From Apoderus coryli (Eukaryota; Arthropoda; Insecta; Coleoptera; Attelabidae): a stretch of 64,000 bases of DNA. The position numbers and the translations under genes were made by a program. Under the pieces are notes generated by a model. That model ran no database searches and was not told where the DNA came from. It worked only from the letters and a program-made list of their open reading frames with translations. Shown piece after piece: positions 43,923 through 55,255 of this stretch. Numbering within the stretch: the first letter of the stretch is position 1; every line of letters starts with the position of its first letter. Location: the NCBI GenBank assembly GCA_911728435.2, contig OU452205.1, positions 15,134,260 to 15,198,259 on the forward strand, given 5' to 3'.

Positions 43923-45313
43923 CGGGGTGCCCCCTTTCAATTGGAAAAAACTTCTGGGGCATATTGAGGAACCATAGACAAGCAGTTTGAGATAAGAGAC
44001 TGATGTCCGGAAGTGCATGGTTTTCAAAATACAGGGTGTCAAAGTTTTTTTCAAAAAACCTTTTTTATCAATATCTCAAAGACACGTTAACCGATTTTCT
44101 TGAAATTCGCTTGTGATGTAAGCTTAATAAGACGCTCAGTTAGCACTAATTAAATGTTAATTATGACTTCCAGTGGCGCCCCGAGGGACAGTGTCACGAA
44201 TAAAAATGACAAAAAAATGTACGCTACTGACTTTTTTTGAAAATTTTATATATTTTTTAGAAAGCTCAGTTAAAAATACAACTTTTTTTTCACTTGATAT
44301 TTTTTCGTAGCTCTCCGTTTTCGAGAAAAAGTTTTTATTAAAAACTTTATTAAATGGTTAATTATTATTAGAAAGAAAAACAAGGAGGCTTTTCTACAAA
44401 TAATTTATTATTAATAGTAGAGCAAATGCTCAAAGTCACCATTCATTTCGATGCATTTTCTGCACCAGTCGACCCAGGATTCGCGCACCCGAGCAAACAC
44501 GCCTGGATCGTTCGCGATAAATTCCGCTGCCACCACAACTCTAGCAACTAGGTCCTCCATTGTCGGCACAGGAGTTGCATAGATCAACCGTTCAATTTCG
44601 CCCCAAAGAAAAAAGTCCAGGGGGGCCAAGTCCGAAAACCTTGCTGGCCAAGGTACGGGACCATCTCTACCAATCCACCTGTTGTTGTAGGTTTGGTCGA
44701 GGTAACCTCTCATGGTGAGCGCAAAATGCGCTGGACAACCATCGTGTTGCAACCAGGCCTCTCTACGCAACTGGAGGGGTACATCTTCCAGCAGCTCGTG
44801 CAGAATATCTCGCAAAAAAACTAGAAAATGCATCGAAATGCATGGTGAACACTTTGAGCATTTGCTCCACTATTAATAATAAATTATTTGTAAAAAAGCC
44901 TTCTTGTTTTTCTTTCTAATAATAATGAACCTTTTAATAAAGTTTTTAATACAAATTTTTTCTAGAAAACGGAGAAAGATACGGAAAAATATCAAATGAC
45001 AAAAAAGTTGTATTTTTAACTAAGCTTTCTAATAATATATAAAATTTATCAAAAAAGATGTAGAGTACATTTTTTTTTGTCATTTTTATTCGTGACACTG
45101 TCCCCCGGGGCGCCACTGGAAGTCATAATTAACATTTAATTAGTGCTAACTGAGCGTCTTGTTAAGCTTACATCACCATCAAATTTCAAGAAAATCGATT
45201 AACGTGTCTTTGAGATATTGATAAAAAAAGGTTTTTTGAAAAAAACTCAAACTGCTTGTCTATGGTTCCTCAATATGCCCCAGAACTTTTTCCAATTGAG
45301 AGGGGACACCCTG
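43923..45313. mobile_element. inner mariner-like element with over 450-bp arms
   Basis: TA-flanked; ends CGGGGTGCCCCCTTTCAATT and the complement of CAGGGTGTCCCCTCTCAATT. The inverted arms match for about 450-500 bases; the left has about 50 extra bases near 43985-44045 including an internal TACAGGGTGTC. The right arm even contains the last codons of the transposase in inverted orientation (44825-44870), so one end of the element was copied onto the other. Confidence 0.85.
44411..44833 (-). CDS. mariner-like transposase C-terminal half (truncated)
   Basis: Open frame of 140 codons. It has the second catalytic Asp (WLQHDGCPAHF, residue 30) and the third (DLAPLDFFLWG, residue 72), again with 41 residues between them (DD41D). 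The C-terminus is CRKCIEMNGDFEHLLYY, the normal family end. The N-terminal DNA-binding domain and first Asp are absent. The apparent start (MHFLVF) comes from the inverted copy of the 3' end, so it is an accidental start codon at a rearrangement junction. An S-to-F change sits in the usual RSPDL (ARFSDL here). Not expected to be active. Confidence 0.7.
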   Translation of the reverse strand: MHFLVFLRDILHELLEDVPLQLRREAWLQHDGCPAHFALTMRGYLDQTYNNRWIGRDGPVPWPARFSDLAPLDFFLWGEIERLIYATPVPTMEDLVARVVVAAEFIANDPGVFARVRESWVDWCRKCIEMNGDFEHLLYY

Positions 45314-45315
45314 TA

Positions 45316-45560
45316 TATATCGTGCATATTGCGAAGCCACAACACCAATAGTCGAAAAAATAGACTCATCAGAAAACATTATTCTTTTATGAAATCCATA
45401 CTGCCAACCCACAACCAAAAATCCAAACGTTTTGCTTCATGGCCGACTTCCACACCGTGATTAAAAACTGGCTTGTATGGATGTATCTTCTTGTGTTGTA
45501 ATATCTGCTTATTTGCGACTTTTTAATAAATTGGAGATTTTCTTAATGATAATTTGTGTT
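45316..45560 (-). pseudogene. outer mariner transposase, first-Asp part
   Basis: Minus-strand text: HPYKPVFNHGVEVGHEAKRL and a stop, then in another frame IMFSDESIFSTIGVVASQ and YARYI. FSDES is the first catalytic Asp block, and SQYARYI corresponds to NRHNCRYW of relatives. The reading breaks at the inner mariner and resumes at 43440. Confidence 0.65.
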
Positions 45561-46339
45561 TCTCTACTGAATGTGGTACCAACATAGTGCATTTTCATCG
45601 TTTTTTCTCTAGGGATTTTACACTGATACAGTGCTTAGAAACTTAAATTATTTTATAAAAAGTAGATACGTTCACATTGGGAAATTTTTCATTAAACTCA
45701 TAAATAACTTGACGATAACATTTTTCGTCTTTCTCATAACATTCATCAAGTATCTAACATTTTTGCTCCAATGTAAGCACTGTAAGCTGACAGTACTACG
45801 ACTAATAAATAAATAAATACAGTGAATTGTCAAATAAGCTTGTCTTATTTAACTAATACCAAAATGAGCTATTAAATTGGAATTGATGTAAAATAAATTT
45901 AATGAATTAAAATAAATAAAAGTATGCTGATTGTTTTCGAAAATTGGTATTGTAGACTGCCTTTTGCTTTTGAACAACTTTCCTAGTAACTTATTTCCAT
46001 ATCTTCTCAAATAAGTGCACTTTACTCTTGTACCATTTAGAGTTTTTTCAATTTTCTGAACACCCCGTCTAAGAAATGTTAAATTTTTCTATCCTAATCT
46101 TACTTTCAGAACCAGCAAAACTTTTTTCGATCAAATGAAAAATAAGAAAGTTTTTCCTCTTGAACACTTTTCCGTGGACATACTGTATATGTCCTATAGT
46201 AAATATAATAAAAAATACTTACTTGTTGATATAATCTCAAAGTCCTCACTTATTTTACGAAAAGCTTATTGCCAAAATACCTTTATTTAAGAAAAACATG
46301 CTACTCGTAATATATTATTTTACCCTATAAGGCTGTGTG

Positions 46340-46860
46340 TGTGTGTAGTACGAGTATATTGTGCAACGAACATGAAAGGACATATATTTCCTACGAGTAT
46401 GATCGTTTGCAGCATGAGCCGCAGGCGAGTGCTGCAAATCATACCATTAGGAAATGGTCATTTCATGTGAGTTTCACACTATACTTTTTCTACCACTGTT
46501 TTAATGCTTTTGAATAGATTTAACATAATTTTTGTTTTTCGAAACTTACCTTTGTTAGCGTATAAGCCTAAATACGATAAATTAGAAGTATTAAATTGAC
46601 TAGGTGGTGTTAAACTATATTCACTATCACTATTTATGTGTTTTGAAATTAGCGAAATACTTAATTATAAATTATTATTAATTATAAATACCAAAACTGT
46701 CAATTTGGTGTTTGTATTTCGGCGTTGCTATGGCGATTTTTCATGCCCGCCGCTACTTTTGTCATTACCAGGAAATTTTATCCGTGCGTAATAATATTTC
46801 GCACTAGTTGCTAGGCAACTAGTGGGAAATATTATTACGCACGGGTAAATCATAAACAGC
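46340..46860. repeat. region with two hairpins
   Basis: The first is an imperfect hairpin at about 46365-46475 (GTTTGCAGCA facing TGCTGCAAA, ATTTCCTA facing TAGGAAAT). The second is a near-perfect 63-base hairpin at 46782-46844. Both lie in one non-coding stretch and could belong to one MITE, but its ends are not certain. Confidence 0.45.
46782..46844. repeat. perfect-type hairpin, 29-bp stem with one mismatch
   Basis: Arms 46782-46810 and 46816-46844 with loop CTAGG. Only one position fails to pair. The central GTTGCTAGGCAAC resembles the X-box half-site layout bound by RFX factors; this may be coincidence. Confidence 0.7.
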
Positions 46861-47351
46861 ATTACATTGTCAAATCATGATTGAACATATAATAAAGGCA
46901 TTTAAAGACAGTCGTAGAAAAAAATTAATCTAATGCAGTCCAATAATATTTTGACAGGTTTCATGCTCTTAGTTTAATTATTAATTATTGCATAAATTAC
47001 ATTCAAAGTTGTTTCTCTTAAAAATGTATACTGTGGAAGAAAATCAGATACGCTTGAATGTTTCTTAGCAAATTCGAAAAAACCCTGATTTAGCGCTATC
47101 ATAATTATATTATATCGTTGAAGTGGTACTTTATTCCTTCATATCAAAAAAATCCGTGACACAAGTGGGATTTAACTACCGTGGCATATAAATATATGGA
47201 AATTTTTAATTCGTATTTGCCTTGCTTCCTATAATAAATATGCAAGTGCTACCTCTCGACCTTTAATTGAAAGACATCAAAGACTACACATGGCCATAAT
47301 GCAATGTTATTTCTCTTTGCAAACCGCAAATAACTCATACAAACAAACGAA

Positions 47352-47525
47352 TGAAATATTTTCAACTAAGTTGAGAGCGTATAGTATTTCACCAATATAC
47401 AGAAAAATTAAATAAATTAACATGCACGAATTAAAAAAATTGTGTGACATAAGTGGGATTTAAAGCCACATCTCCCGATTGCTGTTCAGGTGTTTTACCA
47501 ATTAGACAACCCTGTCATATATACA
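47352..47525 (-). repeat. tRNA-derived SINE-like repeat, copy B
   Basis: On the minus strand it starts with a tRNA-like head: GACAGGGTTGTCTAATTGGT, an anticodon arm CCTGA-ACAGCAA-TCGGG, and a T arm around TTTAAATCCCAC, with acceptor TGACA/TGTCA. Then comes an A/T-rich body shared with copy C (AATTAAATAA-TTAAC, GAGAGC-TATAG-AT). The anticodon loop has C at position 33, like the tRNA-like sequence at 767-839. A fragment of the same family (copy A) is at about 47130-47180. Confidence 0.55.
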
Positions 47526-47690
47526 TGGTGTTCCACGGGGAACCAAATCTATCTGTATATAGAACACTATATATAGGATGAGCAGATGGCAGATGAGCTA
47601 AAGTAGTTATAAGTTATTGACACTTCCAGTTATACTGGAGGTAGGTGTCAACTTGCTTATTTCAAATGGAACGCCATATTATATATTGTT
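47525..47690. repeat. small MITE-like repeat
   Basis: ATGGTGTTCCACGGGGAACC ... CACTTCCAGTTATACTGGAGG ... TTTCAAATGGAACGCCAT. Related in inverted order to the repeats at 24110-24300 and 30343-30530. Confidence 0.4.
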
Positions 47691-48278
47691 ACAGTTTTGG
47701 AATCTACGTAAAATTTCAACTAGACTTTGTGTATCACGTTTTATACCGAAGTTTCACCGTTTCTGACTTTTTTAAGGTTTTATGTCAAAATGACCTTTGC
47801 GGGCTCTAAAATCATTATAAATTTTCCCTATGAGGAAACCTTCATTAATTGATTGAGATACTATTTCTATCCCAAAAATAGTCTTTTTTTGAGAACTATA
47901 AACTGTCTTGCGAGATATTAGTACAGGGTGTCCGAAATATCACATCAAATATGAAAATTAGACAAATACCAAAACTTAATATTTTTAAATAGAGACCATA
48001 ATATTTTATAGTTTTAGCTTATTATTTTATCTCATTAGGCAAAAAAATAATAATGGTATGAGGTTGTATATCTCTAAAATGTTTAGCTTTTGAAATATTG
48101 CCAAATATATAAATTGCATACTGTAATTTAATTACAAGTTTTAATTATAAATACATCAACATCAAAAACTGTCAATATGACGCTGTCACTTATCGACTTA
48201 AAATTATTAATAACAATGCCGGGGCGTTTAAATTATACACAGAAATGAAGATTATCTATATTTATTTATTGCGAAAGA

Positions 48279-48402
48279 AAGATATTCAACTTAGTTGAGA
48301 GCTTATAGCATATCACAAATATATAGAAAAATTAAATAAACTAACCTGTATGAATTAAAAAAATTACGTGACACAAGTGGCATTTGAACCCACATACTTC
48401 AA
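48279..48402 (-). repeat. tRNA-derived SINE-like repeat, copy C
   Basis: Body and T-arm region match copy B: GGGTTCAAATGCCACTTG on the minus strand is a good Pol III B-box-like sequence. The 5' part of the head is missing or diverged. Confidence 0.5.
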
Positions 48403-48871
48403 TAATATAATATGTATAAATATACAACAAACACAGTGCGCCACCCTGTGTACCAAAACAATTTTAATGGCTTTAATAATTTTTTATCGGCGCATGGGTC
48501 CCTTAAAAACTGATGGTAATGAATAAGACTAATTGTACATACATGTTACTCTACATTTCGTTGAGAATTTCCTACTAAAAGTAGTAAAGACGAGGAAACA
48601 TTATAATAGAGAATATTTCACTTCCATCTCGATTGTTTATAACAAAATAAAAATTAGATTACTTAAATTCTACAGTATCTGAATGATGAGGCAATTAAAC
48701 AGCAGTACAGTTATAGAAATCCTTATATGCATGCATGGAACACTATAAATCAATACAGAATAAAATCCACTGCAATTTTGCGAGACGATATTAATAATTA
48801 TCCTGAAACACTTTGAAACATATAGTTTGTATGTTACGGTAAAAAATAGACGGTAATATTGAAAATACAGG

Positions 48872-49150
48872 GTAGTTCAACGAAAACTATTCATCTAGCA
48901 ATTGCTCTTTTTGTGAATTTTAAAGCAGAAATGCTTAGGGACGTCTAGTTGGCGTCGGGGGGAACAGCAGGAGAAAATCACATCTTTAAAATATCTAATA
49001 GAAATTAGGGAGAAGTGATATATTATTTCGAAAAGCACCTAATTTTCTTTCTCATTATACCCTTGTCGGCTTGTACTTAAGGAGTTAATACAAACACGAT
49101 TTTAAGAGCCTCAACCGTGAAGTTTGGGTGTTAATGAAACCGGTACGTAA
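48872..49150 (+). repeat. diverged solo end of the mariner copy 1/2 family
   Basis: CAGGGTAGTTCAACGAAAAC followed by text that tracks the copy 1 left TIR (GAAATGCTTAGGGACGTCTA; CTTTCTCATTATACCC). No opposite end is seen. Confidence 0.6.
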
Positions 49151-49890
49151 ATTTTAGTTATTAGCAGCCAAAACAACAAACTCGATCAAATCTCTTATGT
49201 GAAGTCAGCGCCAAAACCCAGCTCCACTATTCACCTACCACTTTATTGCCTCTACGACCGCTTCGCACCACTTATAGGCGACAAATAACGCAAATAATTT
49301 GACCTAAAACATTTTTATTAATCAAATGTAATAAGATTAGAGACAAAAAAAATTGATCTAGGGATCTTATATTTGGTTGATACCAATAATATTCATTTTT
49401 CATAACTACACATAAATCAAATACACTAAAAATTAGCATACGAAATAAATAAAGATATGCTTTGTAGGTCAGTTTTCCACAGTTGAACAATTTAGTTGAA
49501 ATATAACCTGCATAATTATGCTATTCACCCACCATCGAAATTTACAAACTACTACAAAACACCTATTATCTAATTACGAAAGATTAAACACAGATCACTT
49601 TCTTTCATTAAGAACAACAGTCATAGATAGTTTTCACATTTTTATGAGAAGTGTGGCTTGTTACCTTTTTCCACCAAGCGCTTCAATTATCGAAGAAAAA
49701 ATATTATTAAATCTCTAATGTACAATATAACCTCACAGGTTCACAACATTTACAAAATACTGCAAAAATCAATACTGAGGCCTCTCTATAGTCAATAGTT
49801 TTCAACGTTACATATTATGCCGCCGTCTCATGACTAAAAAATAAACTAATAAACCGACCTCATATCTATCCGACATCCATTGGAAGTTTT
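49150..49890. other. no recognised gene
   Basis: A/T-rich sequence without a recognisable gene or repeat. Confidence 0.4.
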
Positions 49891-49992
49891 TATTTACATG
49901 TAGGGGACAGGCGGGTAAGAGTTCGCATCGGATAAGAGTACGCGGTTGATTCTGTCATGAACTAAAAAACATCCGGCAACGCGGCCTATATA

Positions 49993-52079
49993 CAGGGTGG
50001 TCCAACGAAAAGTTTGCACCTAGCTTTTCTCTTTTTTTTGTAGTCGAATGCGAAAATGCTCGGACACGTCGATTTTGCTTTTGAGGGGGACACATTTTAA
50101 ACATATTTTTCGATCTGCGCCTTTAACCCTCTAGCGGGGGTGAGTAACAACCCTAAAATTTTAAATGGAAAGAGGGGTCTAATGACATATCATTTGAAAG
50201 GACACAAAATTGTCTTTCTAATGATACCCTATTTGTCGAATTTTACTAAAACAGTTAATACGAAAACGACTTTAAAGACATTAAGCCGATAATTTTGGTA
50301 TTAATGAGAAATACAAATAAGTTTTAATTATTGCGAGTGAAAACACCTGCAATCGTTAGTACATTCCAATGTTTGTTAGTTTTAACATTGCTTTGTAAAA
50401 AAAGTAAACAAGCTGTGAAATTGATTTATTAAAACGTTACATTAACAAATGTTGAAAATGTGACCCATTTGATTCCATACAATAATACAGATTTTGTTCA
50501 AATCTATTTCTAACATTTTGTAGCATATCAGGTGTTATGTTTCTGCACTCTTCTGTAATGCGTTGGCGAAGATCTTCTATGGACTCGGGCTTCGTGGCAA
50601 AACATTTATTTTTTAAGTGCCCTCAAAGAAAAAAGTCTAAAGGCGATAAATCCGGTGACCTGGCATGCCATTCAATTGGGCCCCTCCTTCCAATCCACCG
50701 TCCAGGGAACCGGTCATCTAAGAACTGTCTTACAGGAGCCACATAGTGCGGAGGTGCTCCATCTTGCTGGAAATAAAGCCGATCAGCAGTATGATTTTGG
50801 TCATCTTCTATTATTTGTGTTATTAAAGGATCAATTGTGTCTTCAAGCATGTTTAGGTACACTTCACCAGTTAAATTTCCAGGAATAAAAAGTGGTCCTA
50901 TAATATGATTTCCTAATATGCCACACCAGACGTTTATTTTTTGAGGATACTGGGTATGAACCTCACGGAATAAATGTGGGTTACTGTCATCCCAGTAACG
51001 GCAATTGTGCCTATTTACAGCTCCATTCAAATAAAATGTGCATTCGTCGGAAAAACAAATGTTAAATAATAATTGCGGATCTTCAATTAAACGCTGGCTC
51101 ATTGCTTCACAAAATTGCAGCCTTCTATCAGGATCATCCTCATTTAGTTCCTGTACTAATTTGATTTTGTACGGATGAAATTTGTACGCTTTTAAAATTC
51201 GTATTATGGACGAACGGGAGACACCTGAGGCTTCAGCTAGTTGACGGGTACTTTGACTATGATCCATTTCAACATGCCCTAAAACAGCGACTTCCACAGC
51301 TTCATTTCTGATCGGTTTCTGCGGCTGGTGTTTTACATTACAGACAGATCCGGTATCTACAAACTTTTTAACTAACTTGCCAACGTACACATCATTCACA
51401 TTTTCATCGGGATGTCTCTCATTAAATAAGCGAGCCGTAAGTCTAGCACTACTATTATTTTGAAAATAAAGTTTAACAATTTCAACTCGTTCTAGAATGG
51501 AATAAATCATTTTGTACGGTAAAAGTAAAATAACTTGAGAAGCAACCAAACTGAATCAATGAAAAGACTAAAATAAACGGTGTAAATTCTTTTCCTACAC
51601 GTATCTGCAGTTTTTATTTCAACAAAAAACGCAAACGATTAGTGAGGAATTTAGTTCTGATAAATAAGATCGTGTTTTTGAAATCCCGTTTTTCTTCAAA
51701 GTAAATAATTTAGAAATGATTGTAGTTGTTTTCAGTCGTAATAATTAAAACTTATTTGTATTTCTCATTAATACCAAAATTATCGGCTTAATGTCTTTAA
51801 AGTCGTTTTCGTATTAACTGTTTTAGTAAAATTCGACAAATAGGGTATCATTAGAAAGACAATTTTGTGTCCTTTCAAATGATATGTCATTAGACCCCTC
51901 TTTCCATTTAAAATTTTAGGGTTGTTACTCACCCCCGCTAGGGGGTTAAAGGCGCAGATCGAAAAATATGTTTAAAATGTGTCCCCCTCAAAAGCAAAAT
52001 CGACGTGTCCGAGCATTTTCGCATTCGACTACAAAAAAAAGAGAAAAGCTAGGTGCAAACTTTTCGTTGGACCACCCTG
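49993..52079. mobile_element. mariner-like DD41D element, copy 2
   Basis: 2,087 bp, TA-flanked, almost the same as copy 1 at 25028-27115 including both long TIRs. It lies in the left part of the pogo-like element, so it is younger than that element. Confidence 0.93.
50623..51510 (-). pseudogene. mariner-like transposase with premature stop
   Basis: Same protein as copy 1 up to residue 295. A TGG-to-TGA change at Trp296, four residues after the third catalytic Asp, ends it in ...SPLDFFL. It lacks the last 62 residues. Other differences are Lys36 to Glu and a Pro-to-His change at about residue 282 in the WPARSPDL block. All three catalytic Asp remain, but loss of the C-terminal region and the changed Pro make activity unlikely. 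Confidence 0.9.
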
Positions 52080-52499
52080 TATGTATACCGACTAATGTTA
52101 TTTACAGGTGTTCTCACAAGATCTTCGCCATCGGAGGTGTTTTTCCAAAAAAAAAAAAGGTAAGAAAATTATATTTTTCAACTTCTCATGTTATACTATC
52201 TACCATTTATGTCACAACTCTTTTACTAAAGGAAATCAATTGATTCGAATTTTATTTAAGAAGAAACATGTTTTTATGAGGTTAATTGAGTATCGAAATT
52301 GTAGTTACTTTTTGCCATATTTAGCAGGCGCCCAAATTTCTTATTCATATTTGCCTCGGCAAAGAGTACGCAGACAAAGAATTCGCATGCGTATTATTTG
52401 CCGCCTTCTGACTCTTCCTATTATAAGTTTGAAAAATAAATACATTTTTTAATTGTTTGAAAAATAAATAAATAAACCTTTGGCTGAACAGTTTGTTTA

Positions 52500-54178
52500 A
52501 TTTTAGGTCCGAAGATACAATTTCATAATGGGAAAATAATACATCGAAAAAGCAAACGGAAATTGGGCTTTACCAGAGAATTGTTGGAAACTGTAAAATA
52601 GAGAGTGGCGCAAGGCGAAAGCAAAAGATCCATAGCAATGTCTATCGGAGTTAATGAAGCAACTCATCGGAAGCGGTTGAAAGCTGATTCTGTCTTGGGC
52701 GATTCACACCAGTCTTCAACCCGGAAATGGAAAGAGAGTTAGCTAATTACTGCAAGGAATTGGACTGCAGCTTTTATGGCTTAACGGTTAAATCTTTATG
52801 CGAATTAGTCTTGGAATTCGCAGAAATAAAACGGTGTAAACCACAGATTTAAGAAACTTAAGAAAATGGCGGGAAAGGATTGGGTATCTTCATTCTGTAA
52901 GCGTTACCCCGAGAAAACAAGCTTGGTTTCAACAGAGTTCAAGTGAATCGTTTTTTTGATAACCTCAAGAACCTAATTGAAAAGAAACAAATTATGCCAC
53001 ATCGAATCTATCTACAACATGGACGAGACTTCTCACCGTGCCACACAAAATCCCGAAAGTGATTGCACCTACTGGCAAAAAGACTGTTGGGAAAATCGTA
53101 TCAGCTGAAAGAGGCCAGCTTATAACTGCAGTGTGCGCTATGAGTGCTACCGGAAAATACGTGCCTCCATTTGTAATATTTCCACGCAAAAGAAGGAAGG
53201 AAGAACTGATCAATGGCGCCCTAACCGGTACCATTCTTCAAGTGTCAGATTCAGGATTCATAAAATCTGAATTATTTGTTGAATGAATTGAACATTTTGA
53301 AAAACATGAATAAAGCAGCACTGATGATCCAATTATATTAATATTAGACAATCACGCGAGCCACATCTCATGAGCTGCCATTAATAAATGTCGCAGCATT
53401 GGCATCATCCTTTTAAGTTTACCACCACATAGCAGTCACCGATTACAGCCTCTTGGTAGAGGATTTTTTGGGCCCCTCAAAACTGCTTATGGACAAGAGT
53501 GCGAAAAGTTTCTAATCCCGGACGAGCAATTACACAATACCAAATAGGTGAATTATTTGGCCAAGCATTTTCGAGGGTAGCTTGCATTGAAAAAACCGTA
53601 AATGCTTTTCGATCCTGTGGAATTTGGCCCTAAGATTTCGCACCAGCTATTGTAACCGACAGGTCGATGTCACCATCCGAGAACATTTCAGAGTGGAGTG
53701 ACGAAGACGATATACCACTCAACAAACTGTTAAGATCTTCACTACACTCTGACCATATTCATCAACCTTCAACCTCTCAACGATGCTTAACAACGGTTTC
53801 GACACCTTCAGTTGAGTCTGCTGACAATCCTCAACTTCCAACCTCTCCAAAAACTTGACAAGCATTTCCACACCTTCAAACGTCTCCGTATCACCAGCAA
53901 TAATAAAACCTCTTCTAATAGCAGAAAGAACAGCGAAAAAAAGAAACGGGAAGAAATCAGAAATTTTAACAGATTCGCCCTACAAAAACGAGTTGCCACA
54001 GCAGGTGGCAATCAAAGCAAAAGGTGTAAAAAGAAACCTAACCGAAACAAAAAGTGGGAACAAAACGACAGCTCAGAAAATTATTTGTCCAAGATGCAAC
54101 GAAATTTACGAAGATTGCACAACATATGCAGGATTAAGAGCCTTCATCTGTGATCGGTGCGGGAGTGAATCTGAATAA
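52500..54178 (+). pseudogene. pogo/Tigger-like transposase, broken
   Basis: Plus-strand parts across several frames: a psq-type helix-turn-helix (GESKRSIAMSIGVNEATHRK), a linker (NPEMERELANYCKELDCSFY; GKDWVSSFCKRYPEKTSLVS), then the DDE_1 catalytic domain. That domain has YNMDETSH (first Asp, codon 53022), an open stretch from PKVIAPTGKKTVGKIVSAER to VPPFVIFPRKRR, ILDNHASH (second Asp, 53347) and LPPHSSHRLQPLGRGFFGPL. The third catalytic Asp (normally LQPLD) is Gly here (53455). A serine-rich tail and a cysteine cluster (CPRCNEIYEDC...CDRCGSESE) close the gene with TAA at about 54176. Several stops and frameshifts make it inactive. Confidence 0.8.
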
Positions 54179-54179
54179 A

Positions 54180-55150
54180 TTCCTAATTAAAATCCATGCG
54201 TACTCTTAGCGTTAGCTTTGCGGACTCTGCGTGTCGCGCGGCAAAGAGTACGCATATGCAGTTTTAGTAGATTTTTAAAAAAAATCTAACTGTTCAGGAG
54301 ATCGACACAACCGAAATTTTGAAAAATTTTTATGCAGTACTTAATTTTATGACCCCTGGATCCTAAAAATGACCTCAGTTCAAAAGTTTATATATCTATA
54401 TATATATATATATATGGGATATAGAAACTTTGCGTCACGTTCTAGTCCGCATTTTTTGACCAATCGAAACAAAATTTGGTTAAAAAATCGGCTAGGTCAT
54501 GGAATCGCGTGAGTTCGTTGGCGATTGAAATCGGAGAGCTAATTTCAAAATGGCGGCCTGTCAAAGTTTTAAAAAAATCATATTTTTTTCGTTGTTAATA
54601 GAAAATACCGATGTTACATATCAAATGATAGAGCACTTAAATCTCTACAATATTTATTTGGAGAGTTTTTTCATCGCTGGCATATTTAAGTAAATGTAAG
54701 TCAATATAAAGTAACAAAAAATAAAAAAAAATATCATCACCCGCTATACCTGTAATTATTTTGACAAATAAACACCTGTGAAATAACAATAAGACCGTAC
54801 TTACGTATGTATTATAGTATAATGGGTATTTCAGTTAAAATAACTGTCAATATGACACTTTGGTTATATTTGGCGAATGTCAGAATATTCCATTATTTGT
54901 TTATTAATAGTGGGTGTCAGTGGTAAACTAAGTATAAAAAATACATAAATCAAAAATCTACTTTTCCGACTGGCTGCCATCGGGATTTTTTTTGTTTAAT
55001 GAGTTGATTTTATTTTATTTTTTAAGAGTTTTGATTTTTTTGTTTTTCGATGTGTTACTGACGACATCTCATATAATATATATGAGATGTCGTTAATTGA
55101 AATTTACGTTTTTGTTTTTATTTGTATGAATTTACTTAATATACTTTAAC
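54180..55150. other. 3' part of pogo-like element, no gene
   Basis: Non-coding. Has two AAGAGTACGC-type motifs at 54198-54253, a TA tract near 54395-54415 and two facing ATGAGATGTCGTTA-like words near 55065-55095. Nothing else recognised. Confidence 0.4.
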
Positions 55151-55255
55151 TAAGTGCGTACTCTTACCCGACTTTCCCCTACATACAGATATTCTGATGA
55201 CACGTTTGCCTCAAATTTCTTGTAGCTATGAATTGAGTCTTTTAAAATGAAATAC

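Larger units (their letters stand above)
42917..46185. mobile_element. outer mariner-like element of a three-level nest
   Basis: Ends CAGTATGTCCACAAGAAAAG (left) and its near complement (right), each next to TA. The inverted repeats extend about 245 bases (to about 43160 and from about 45955). Its minus-strand transposase is interrupted by a LINE tail and by a second mariner. Without those insertions it would be about 1.4 kb. Confidence 0.75.
49899..55184. mobile_element. pogo-like element hosting mariner copy 2
   Basis: Ends TGTAGGGGACAGGCGGGTAA (left) and the complement of TGTAGGGGAAAGTCGGGTAA (right). The motif AAGAGTACGC, in either orientation, lies just inside both ends and also directly beside the transposase gene. 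A TA target duplication is not clear. Removing the 2.09-kb mariner leaves about 3.2 kb, a fair size for a pogo/Tigger-type element with one gene. Confidence 0.75.

Noticed and set aside
51968..52452. Plus-strand frames of 91 and 114 codons
   Set aside because: They run from the mariner TIR into the pogo-like element across a transposon boundary, so they cannot be one gene.
53667..53858. Independent small serine-rich gene
   Set aside because: It lies in order between the catalytic domain and the tail of the pogo-like transposase and is a piece of that pseudogene.
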